This document shows positions 55,945 through 64,000 of a DNA stretch of 64,000 bases, piece after piece. The position numbers and the translations under genes are program-made. The notes beneath the pieces were generated by a model. That model was not told where the DNA came from. It did not search any database and was given only the letters and a program-made list of their open reading frames with translations. Numbering within the stretch: the first letter of the stretch is position 1; each line of letters opens with the position of its first letter. The stretch is from Lithodes maja (taxonomy: Eukaryota; Arthropoda; Malacostraca; Decapoda; Lithodidae), in the NCBI GenBank assembly GCA_037953745.1, contig JBAKBP010000763.1:151501-215500 (forward strand), given 5' to 3'.

Positions 55945-58818
55945 AATTGTACAACACTAAAATAATAGTACAAAGGTAGAGTTAGATAATATATTAAGAA
56001 AAGATCAACCACAGATAGTCTGTTTGACAGAGACAAAGCTGAACCAGGACTTTGACAGCAACATAGTGTTTAGTGAAGGATATAATATATGGAGAAATGA
56101 TAGAAAGGGTAAAAGGGGAGGTGGAGTGGCAGTATTAGTTAAGAACCCTATGACAGCAAAGCACGTGGAGTTAAATAATGACAAGGCAGAAATAATGGCA
56201 GTTGAACTCAATGATATAGAAGGAAAAAAGCTAGACATAGCAGTAGCTTACATGCCACCAAAGACCAGAGCATGGAGGGAGTTGGAGTTTGAGGAGATGG
56301 TAGAGGATATGATTCAGTCGTTGAGAAGATTGCTTTTAAGGAAGAATCGATTGATCTTGGTAGGAGATTTCAACTGTAGTGAGGTTGATTGGGAATCGGG
56401 AGATGCAGGGCCAAATCAGAGATCTTGGGGAAGTCGGCTAGTGGAGTTGGTTACGGAAAATGTACTTGCACAACATGTGAAGGAAAATACAAGAATGAGG
56501 GGTAATAACGAACCTTCTAAACTCAATCTAATTTTTACAAAAGATCCTCACGAAATTAGTGATATAAACTATCTATGTCCTGTAGGTAAAAGTGATCACC
56601 TATTACTAAAATGGAAGTTGACCTCGAGTAATGCCAATAGATTAGACAATAGCTACATAAATGACAGATTAAATTATAGTAAAGCTGATTATGTATCCTT
56701 GAAAAGATATTTAGAGGGAGTAGATTGGGATCTTATTTTGAAGGAACGGGACGTACAAGGTAAATATAGTAGATTCCTCGAAATTTATAGAGTGGGAACC
56801 AATATGTTTGTCCCAAGATATAAAACTGGAAATTTTACTAAGCAGAAAGATTGGTTTAATTTGAAATGCAAAAGAGCTTTAGGTAGGCGTGATGCAGCTT
56901 GGGCTAGATTAAGAAGAAGGAACACTGAGAGTAATCGGAATAAATATAAACAGGAGAGGAATAGATATGTTAACATAATTAGGCAAGTTAAAATGAACTA
57001 TGAAAAGAACATAGTAAATAAATGTGAAAGTGACCCTAGATTATTTTATAAATATATAAACAGTAAGTTGAAGGTAAAGAAACAAATGACTAAATTAAGA
57101 GTTGATGCTAGGACGTATGAAAATGTATCGGACATGTGTGAGGTAATGAATAACAAATTGGGGTCAGTTTTTACTAGAGAGGAAGGTTTTGACGAACCAC
57201 AGGCGGGAGTACTGGAGAGTGGTCTTAGTAAGATTGAAATAACTAGAGATGAGCTGTTATCTGCGATGAGAGGACTTGAAGTAAGGAAAGCTATGGGACC
57301 AGATGAAGTGTCTGCCTGAGTTTTAAAGGAGTGTGCAGAACAATTAGTAGAGCCAGTGAGGGACATAATTCAAGCTTCCTTAGATAAAGGACAGGTTCCT
57401 GTTGAATGGAAAAGAGCTAATATCATTCCGATATACAAGAATGGAAACCCTGAGGACCCTCTAAACTATAGACCAGTTTCACTTACTAGTATTGTATGCA
57501 AGATTTGTGAAAAGCTAATTAGGAAGAGATGGATGAAAATGTTGGAGAGAAAGAAGATAATAACCCCAAAGCAATTTGGATTCAGAGAAGGGACATCTTG
57601 TGTTACCAGTTTGCTATGTTATTACAGTAGGGTGATAGATGTACTCCAAGAAAAAGGCGGATGGGTGGACTGCGTCTACTTAGACCTTTCCAAAGCATTC
57701 GATAAGGTACCACATAAGAGATTGTTATCTAAGCTTGAGATGCTAGGATGTGTCAGGGGGAGTTTGCTGAAATGGATGGAGAGTTATTTAACGGATAGGG
57801 AAATGAGGACCAACATTAGAGGAACTTACTCATCGTGGCGGAAAGTTGAGAGTGGTGTGCCGCAGGGATCTGTGTTGGCACCTCTCATGTTCCTTATGTA
57901 CGTGAATGACCTGCCGATAGGCATAAACTCTTACATGTCAATGTTTGCAGATGACGTAAAAATTATGAGACAAATAACAAATAAAAGTAGTTGTGAGGAG
58001 CTGCAAGGGGATTTAGATAAAATATACGAATGGAGCACCAAGTGGAAAATGAAATTTAATATAAGTAAATGCCATGTGTTAAATATGGGAAGAAGTGTGA
58101 ATAGACCAAATTGGGAGTACAGGATGGGAGATAATATAATTAGCAAGGCCGAAAAAGAAAAAGATTTAGGGTTGATTATACAAGATAATTTGTCGCCAGA
58201 GAAACATATTAACAAGCTCTTTAGCGGAATGTATGCAATGGCCGGGAATATGAAAGTTGCTCTGAACTACTTGGATGAGACCATGGTAGCGAAAATTATG
58301 AAGAGTATGATTAGACCAAGATTGGAGTATGCAGCAGTGGTGTGGTCCCCGCATCTAAAGAAACATATTCACAAGTTAGAAAGAATCCAGAGAGCAGTCA
58401 CTAGATTGGTTCCAAGTCTCAGAGAACTGCCATATGAAGGGAGGCTAGACAAATTAAATCTACCGAGTCTAAAAGAGAGGAGAGAGAGGGGAGACATGAT
58501 AATGATGTACAAATGTGCCCGGGGGCTGGAGAGGCTGGATAGGGAGGATATATTAATTATGGATACAGGAATAACTAGAGGCCACAGCTACAAAGTAAAA
58601 AGACCTACCTGCAAGAACGATATCAGGAAGTTTAGCTTCCCCTATAGATGTATTGACAAATGGAATGGGCTGGAGGAGGAGGTGGTAGGGGCAAGGAACA
58701 TCCATATTTTCAAGAAAAAATTGGATAAAAAGTAGACTGAGAGACGGGACAACACGAGCTTAGCTCAACTCCTGTAAACTACAATTAGGTAAATACAATT
58801 AGGCAATTAGGTAAATAC
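55945..58818 (+). mobile_element. CR1-like LINE, 5'-truncated
   Basis: About 2.87 kb. Endonuclease sequence starts inside the domain. The 3' end consists of repeated AATTAGGTAAATAC units, a short-repeat tail as in CR1. The tail stops about 14 bp from the splice donor of the carrier exon at 58833. Confidence 0.85.
56024..58735 (+). pseudogene. CR1-like endonuclease/RT with one stop codon
   Basis: One reading frame from about 55983 to 58735 is interrupted by a single TGA at 57317-57319, between PDEVSA and VLKECAEQ. Endonuclease motifs: CLTETKL (about 56020), VGDFNCSEVDW (about 56360) and GKSDHLLLKW (about 56590). RT motifs: NYRPVSLTSIVCKICEK (about 57465), QFGFREGTS (about 57575), VYLDLSKAFDKVPH (about 57675), GVPQGSVLAPLMF (about 57855) and SMFADDVKIM (about 57940). 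The C-terminus has RIQRAVTRLVPSL and ends IHIFKKKLDKK. Upstream of 55983 the frame is broken and the N-terminal endonuclease motif is lost. Recent but non-functional. Confidence 0.88.
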
Positions 58819-58832
58819 TTCATCAATCGTAC

Positions 58833-59024
58833 CTGACCCGCCAGCTTTCCGTGGCCCGAGAGAGTTTAGATGGGCAAAGAGCGGGAAGTACACGATGGAG
58901 AATGATACGTCCCTGAGCATGGTGGCAGTGGTACCTCGGTACAGACCCAGGATGCCCTTCTCTCGCAGCAGCTGCAGGGTTATGGATGTGGCGGAGATCT
59001 TTGGTAATGTTGCTGCTTGACCAC
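58833..59024 (-). CDS. SLC25A22: Mitochondrial glutamate carrier, internal exon
   Basis: 192-bp exon after a TTGGTCTTCCAG acceptor, ending at a CAG/GTACGA donor. It encodes GGQAATLPKISATSITLQLL, REKGILGLYRGTTATMLRDV and SFSIVYFPLFAHLNSLGPRK, then AGGSG. This is the end of the second carrier repeat: EKGxxGLYRG, helix 4 residues with LLRD-like spacing, and YFPLFAxLN, very close to glutamate carriers. The final G joins GA of the next exon to give Gly. Earlier exons are outside the window or not recognised in 59025-64000. Confidence 0.93.
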
Positions 59025-59261
59025 CTGGAAGACCAAGGGGATTTTGATAATTTTCCGTATTAATACACAGATGCCAAATCTTGAACAACTGCTATCCATA
59101 CATACATCCATCCATCCATCCATACATACAAATTTAACAACCATTTCATCCACAATAATAGGCTACTCAAATATGTTGGATGAGCTAGTGTAGTGCTACA
59201 TTTTTCTGGTTATGCTATAAGGAGAGAGTGCTTTGAAGTTGCATCATTCATGTACAGCTAC

Positions 59262-61407
59262 CCCCCTGGGGGTAAGGGGGCCTCCATCTTATGGTGGAGG
59301 AAAAAAAGAATATGCTCCACACGTCCTACTGAGTGTCGTACAAGGCGACTAATAGGAGGAATGGGGGTAGATTGTAGGCACCAATCGAACAGGGCTATAC
59401 CCAGGAGAGGCTGTAAGCATTTGATAAGGAATCGCTGGAACTCCTGTTTCATTTGCTTGGCCTCTCTTACTGATTCCCTTTGTGCCTCACTTACAGAGAG
59501 TAGTCCAGCATGCTCTCACAAACACCTCCTCCTATCTACTTCACTACACTTAACATGCACACCACACTTCCTCCTTCAAAATTAGTTAACAAAAATGATG
59601 AACACAGGCCCAGCCTTGGAGTCCCCAAGGGAGGGGGACCATAAATACCCCCACACATGCCCGACCTTCCCCTGACGACCCCTCTAAATGCTCTGGACCA
59701 CGGCCTGTCACTCTTACTATCAACTTTTGCAATATTAGCGGCCTTTCCTCTAATTTTCACTCTGTCGAACACCATCTCTCCTCCTCCAAACATGATCTTT
59801 TCCTCACCGAGAAATAAAAGACCAGATTATTATTATTATTATTATTATTCAACTTTCGGGACTTCGGTGAGACTTTTTCTGTTGCACTAGACATATCGAA
59901 GGCCTTCGATAGATTGAGTTTTAGAAGCATTAAATGCAACAAGGTTTTCTCTACCCCAGTTGGAAATAGTAGCTAGATCAGAAGATAAGTATTTTATGGC
60001 TTGCTTAGGTTTACTTTTGAGGGACTGCTGGCTGGGGCGTTCTGGAAAACTAATTGAGTGGTGTAAGGTAGAGTCGTCTGCATATGAATGGATGGGACTG
60101 GATGTACAGTTGAGAAGATCATTTATGAAAATTAGAAAGAGAATAGTAGATAGGACAGAACCCTGAGCAACACCGGAGTTGATAGGATGAGGAAATGAGC
60201 GATGGCCGTCCACAACCGCAGCTATGGAACGGCCGGAAAGGAAATTAGAGACAAAGGCACAGATGGAGGGACAGAAACCGAAGGAGGGCAGTTTGGCTCT
60301 AATTTCCTTTCCGGCCGTTCCATAGCTGCGGTTGTGGACGGCCATCGCTCATTTCCTCATCCTATCAACTCCGGTGTTCCTCAGGGTTCTGTCCTATCTC
60401 CTATTCTCTTTCTAATTTTCATAAATGATCTTCTCAACTGTACATCCAGTCCCATCCATTCATATGCAGACGACTCTACCTTACACCACTCAATTAGTTT
60501 TCCAGAACGCCCCAGCCAGCAGTCCCTCAAAAGTAAACCTAAGCAAGCCATAAAATACTTATCTTCTGATCTAGCTACTATTTCCAACTGGGGTAGAGAA
60601 AACCTTGTTGCATTTAATGCTTCTAAAACTCAATGTATCCATCTTACTACCCGTCAGGAACCTCCAGAGGACTATCCCTTATTCTTCAACAATACAAAAA
60701 TCAATCCTTCATCTTCTCTCAATGTTTTCGGTGTCTCTTTTCCTTCTGCTCTCACTTGGAAAGACCATATTACCAGTCTCACTAAGACAGCCTCCCAGAA
60801 GCTGGGTGTGCTCAACCGCCTCAAAGGGTTCTTTACCCCTGCGCAGCTTCTTGCTCTGTACAGGGGCACAGCGCATCCTTGTATTGAGTATTGTTCACAT
60901 GTGTGGGGAGGATCCCCTCACACCGCACTCCTAGATAAAGTAGAAAGGAAAGCCTTTCGTATCATTAACTCCCGTCCACTCACCAACTCTCTGCAATCTC
61001 TCTCTCTTCGCCGCAATGTTGCATCTCTCTCGCTATTCTATCGCTACTACAATAATCAGTGTTCCTCGGAGCTTTACCAGTGTATACCACCTCCTCTACG
61101 TAGGGTACGTAGTACCGCCTTGCAACACAATCCCACCCCTACTTTGTGCAACTCTCCAACCCAAGAGTGAAACCCTATTCTCAGACTTTCTTCTACTGTA
61201 TTCAACTGCTGAGCTCTGGAACTCTCTCGCAGAATCAGTCTTTCACTCTTCCTATGACTTAAATTGCTTCAAACTCAGTGTGTCCAGGCATTCTAGCTCG
61301 AACATCCCTTGATTTTGGCCCTGTCACTCTTTGAAATCTGGGGGAGGCACTCGCTGCAGGCAGTTATGCCTTTTGTTTCCCTCATTCACATAGAAAAAAA
61401 AAAAAAA
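59262..61407 (+). pseudogene. Jockey-like LINE, internally deleted and inverted
   Basis: The 5' region (59262-59650) carries GTGTCGTACAAGGCGACTAA. The endonuclease N-terminus FCNISGLSSNFHSVEHHLSS is at about 59725. A large deletion follows at a TTATTATTA tract, then the RT A-motif LDISKAFDR at 59888-59914. Next, 60296-59913 is inverted (GVAQGSVLSTILF and SYADDS on the minus strand). 60297-61310 runs forward again with NSGVPQGSVLSPILF, SYADDSTLHH, FNASKTQ and the C-terminal HVWGG and NVASLSLFYRYYNNQCSSE. It ends in poly(A) at 61393-61407. It would have encoded a LINE RT; scrambled and dead. Confidence 0.85.
59913..60634. repeat. Near-perfect palindrome, 338-bp arms, 46-bp loop
   Basis: 59913-60250 and 60297-60634 are inverted copies; I count about two mismatches. 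Both arms encode the RT segment from SNFLSGRSIAAVVDG to LVAFNASKTQ. The loop continues the minus-strand copy (LPSFGFCPSICAFV). It resembles a twin-priming inversion with duplication. Confidence 0.92.
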
Positions 61408-61549
61408 GTTGCCAAAATATGAACCTAAGACAATTGTTGTGGAGAGCTGGCTGTATTTAACCAACATAACAGCTTAATGTATAGTATGATATTAAATGGT
61501 GTTCCCACTTCAAACAACTTTACACTATTACAAAAGGGTAAACTTAAAT
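61408..61549. other. Short unassigned stretch between LINEs
   Basis: AT-rich, between the poly(A) of the Jockey-like LINE and an RTE fragment. Nothing recognised. Confidence 0.4.
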
Positions 61550-61999
61550 ACTCACCACAAAACTACATGTAAACCCCATCATCATCTCTGACGTCTTGCT
61601 TCCACCTGGGAAACACCCGTTAAAGGATGGCCATGGCAGTAACGCCTCCAGGGTTCTTTGTCCAGACATGATTTATTTGCACATGCCATGATGTCACTAC
61701 ATGGAAGGTTTTCTTCAATATATTTGTCCACTTTCTTCTCCCATACCTAAAGTGGTCTTCTACTATCAGCAGTTCCACTCGCCCAGCTTTCATGTGTCTT
61801 TCTTAGCATTCTGTCCTCATCCATTCTTTGCATATGGCTTAACCACTGCAAAGTATTTCTCTTTATTCACTCAATGCCTCCACATTCAAATACCCAGAGC
61901 TCACTCTTTTAATTCCAAAAGACTCATGCACTGCCCTATTACTCAGTCCATCTAGCGGCTCTAGCCTATTACTGTAACACCAGCTTACATTCTGAAGTT
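61550..61999 (-). pseudogene. RTE-like LINE, C-terminal fragment
   Basis: The minus strand, with stops, gives QRMDEDRMLRKTHESWASGT, KKVDKYIEENLPCSDIMA and RYCHGHPLTG. This is the RTE C-terminal pattern (compare RGHPFGDHG in the intact RTE). It is the continuation of the fragment at 63019-63820, from which the LINE at 62000-63018 separates it. Confidence 0.7.
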
Positions 62000-63018
62000 A
62001 CTTTTTTTTTTTTTTTTTTTTTTTTTCTATGTGATTGAGGGAGGCTAAAGGCACAACTGCCCATAGCGAGTGCCTCCCCCATAGTTGAAAGAGTGACAGG
62101 GCCAAAATCAAGGGACGTTCGAGCCAAAATGCCTGGACACACAGAGTTTGAAGCAATTTAAGTCATAGGAAGAGGGAAAGACTGATTCTGGGAGAGAGTT
62201 CCAGAGCTCAGCTGTTGAGTAGAAGAAAGTTTGAGAGTAACGTTTCACTCTTGGGTTGGAGAGTTGCACAGAGTAGGGGTGGGATTGAGTTGCAAGACGG
62301 GTACCACGTGCCCTACGTAAAGGAGGTGGTATGCACTGGGATAGCTCTGAGGAACACTGATTATTATAGTAGCGATAGAATAGCGAGAGAGATGCAACAT
62401 TGCGGCGGAGAGAGAGAGATTGCAGAGAGTTGGTGAGTGGACGGGAGTTAATGATACGAAAGCCCTTCCTTTCAACTTTGTCTAGGAGAGCGGTGTGAGA
62501 GGAACCTCCCCACACATGTGAACAATACTCAATACAAGGGCGCACTATGCCCCTGTACAGAGCAAGAAGCTGTGCAGGGGAAAAGAACCCCCTGAGGCGG
62601 TTGAGCACACCCAGCTTCTGGGAGGCTGCCTTAGCAAGACTGGTAATATGGTCCTTCCAAATGAGAGCAGAAGAAAAAGAGACACCAAGAATATTGAGAG
62701 AAGATGAAGGGTTGATTTTTGTATTGTTGAAGAATAAGGGATAGTCCGCTGGGAGATCCTGACGGGTAGATAGATGGAGAAATTGGGTTTTGGAAGCATT
62801 AAAGTTAACAAGGTTTTCTCTGCCCCAATTGGAAATTGTATTTAGATCAGAATTTAAGAGTTCTATGGCTTCATTACGTTTGTTGTTGAGAGATTGCTGG
62901 CTGGGGCGTTCTGAAAAACTAATGGAGTAGTGTAAGGTTGAGTCGTCTGCGTATGAATGGATGGGAATTAAGGTACAGTTAAGGAGATCATTTATAAAAA
63001 TTAGAAAGAGAATAGGAG
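62000..63018 (-). pseudogene. Jockey-like LINE, 5'-truncated, second copy
   Basis: Same family as 60297-61407 but opposite strand. A poly(A) tail complement (about 25 T) lies at 62002-62026. Protein in broken frames: NKGE-like start, FNASKTQ region near 62800, GFFSPAQLLALYRGIVRPCI (about 62590), NVASLSLFYRYYNNQCSSEL (about 62385) and LWNSLPESVFPSSYDLN (about 62200). Inserted within an RTE fragment after GTGGAGATA. Confidence 0.85.
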
Positions 63019-63820
63019 ATTATCTCCACAGTTCTCAATTTGGAGAGGTCCTCATCACTTGCAGTCCATGTCTCACTTTCATACGAGTGGTGAGAGCAGC
63101 ACACTGTTCCTCAGTGACTTATCACTTCTTGACTGACCATTCTTCCTTGAGCTGCCATTCTGAAGTAACGTATCTCAACAGTTCTCAATTTGGAGAGGTC
63201 CTTATCACTTGCAGCCCATGTCTCATTTTCAATTGAGTGTTAAAAACAGCACACTGTTCCTTAGTGACTTTTTCACTTCTTGACTGACCATTCTTCCTTT
63301 AAGGATACAATAAAGGTTTCCAATCAGCTTTCTCCATTGCATTTTTACATTTTACTTCTTGTTCTATCTTACCATATTGGCACATAAAGCTCTAAAATAC
63401 TTGAAACTTTCAACTTCTTCCAATTCTTAATTTCTCAGTTAAATTTTACCATTTTTCCCAAGTTCATCCCTGATTATATATTTTGTCTTAAAGTCTATCA
63501 TGCATTATTCTGTCAAACACCATTACTTTGCATTCCCTAGTTGTATCTTTATCTTCCTCTTCTCACACACCCTGTCAAAGTTAGTGACCACTCTCTGGAG
63601 ATCTTCTACATATTCCGCCAACAGGACAGTATCATCCGCATATAAGAATAATCTAGCCTAGCTCCTAAAGTCCTATTCCCATTCATACCACCCTACATTT
63701 GCTGACCACTCCATCTATGTACTGTATATATCAAACAGCCAAGCCAAGGAGACATTACACATCCCTGTCTTACTTCTATGTTCATCTCAAAACTCTCGTT
63801 TCACTTATCACTATCACCTA
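63019..63820 (-). pseudogene. RTE-like LINE fragment with internal duplication
   Basis: Minus strand: EVRQGCVMSPWL (about 63765), LYADDTVLLAEYVEDLQRVV (about 63640), FDRVCEKRK, then DLSKLRTVEIRYFRMAAQGR (about 63190). A segment of about 150 bp (63019-63160 and 63171-63300) is present twice in direct orientation. Full of stops. It continues at 61999-61550 beyond the inserted LINE. Confidence 0.78.
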
Positions 63821-63823
63821 CCT

Positions 63824-63895
63824 GTCTTGATAGTGTAATGCATAAATGCGCATAATTACGATGCGAGTATCCTAGGTTCGAGTCCTTGGAGTGCC
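63824..63895 (+). mobile_element. tRNA-derived sequence (SINE head or pseudo-tRNA)
   Basis: A-box-like TAGTGTAATGC (63831-63841) and a perfect B box GGTTCGAGTCC (63875-63885), 33 bases apart, as in tRNA-type Pol III promoters. The T-arm pairs 4 of 5, but acceptor strands GTCTTGA and GAGTGCC do not pair, so it is not a working tRNA. An unrelated AT-rich body follows to the window edge; probably a tRNA-derived SINE. Confidence 0.6.
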
Positions 63896-64000
63896 ACATG
63901 TATTTGTTGATTTCATTAATTGAGTTTAGAAGTAGAGTTGGTTGGTGAAAAAATATGAACATCTATCAAGTAAAGAAATCAGTTTCAAATATTTCCATTG

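Noticed and set aside
63824..63895. Functional tRNA gene
   Set aside because: Internal promoter boxes are good, but the acceptor strands do not pair.
59040..64000. Further upstream exons of the glutamate carrier
   Set aside because: I looked for the carrier signature and conserved helix motifs on the minus strand and recognised none; the region is mostly LINE.

Overview
This is eukaryotic, almost certainly arthropod and most plausibly decapod crustacean, nuclear DNA. The arthropod call rests on the mix of repeats: RTE-, CR1- and Jockey-like LINEs, a DIRS1-type tyrosine-recombinase retrotransposon (a group known to be common in decapods), pogo/Tigger elements and many TTAA-flanked MITEs. No bacterial operon, rRNA, CRISPR array or intact tRNA gene is visible.

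Only one host gene is recognisable: the 3' part of a mitochondrial glutamate carrier (SLC25A22/SLC25A18 type) on the minus strand. Its exons lie at 58833-59024, 50818-50974 and 40858-40999 (terminal, with stop). Splice sites and reading phase agree across all three, and the 5' exons are beyond the right edge. Its two introns in the window (about 7.9 and 9.8 kb) are packed with mobile elements.

Layout. 1-14950: dispersed repeats, TTAA MITEs, a Tigger-like DNA transposon with decayed transposase (5648-8397) carrying a SINE, and three tandemly spaced copies of a second SINE family (11.4-13.5 kb). 14951-26455: a DIRS element (minus strand; gag-like, RT/RNase H, tyrosine recombinase) whose recombinase gene is split by a stack of MITEs nested in one another. 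26456-40857: intergenic or downstream DNA with MITE families A-F, a pogo MITE, a Tigger MITE, and LINE and SINE scraps. 41104-46109: a 74-bp satellite array split by a nearly full-length LINE coding for a 2A-like peptide, a PHD-type finger, endonuclease and RT. 46126-50210: a MITE carrying a SINE and an apparently intact RTE LINE with a roughly 49-bp target duplication. 50230-58818: a CR1 fragment, a degraded zinc-finger LINE, a SINE and a CR1 element with one in-frame stop. 59262-63820: rearranged Jockey-like LINEs, including a 338-bp-arm palindrome, and a broken RTE fragment. A tRNA-derived sequence lies at the right edge.

The parts relate as hosts and passengers. The 2A LINE has the same 3' end as two SINE families and could mobilise them. 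TTAA elements insert into each other, and uninterrupted copies in the same window serve as empty sites that prove the order of insertion. No classical new defence or metabolic system was found. The strongest unusual items are the satellite-embedded 2A/PHD LINE with its SINEs, the nested TTAA elements, and a repeated ATG-plus-splice-donor module near the DIRS termini.
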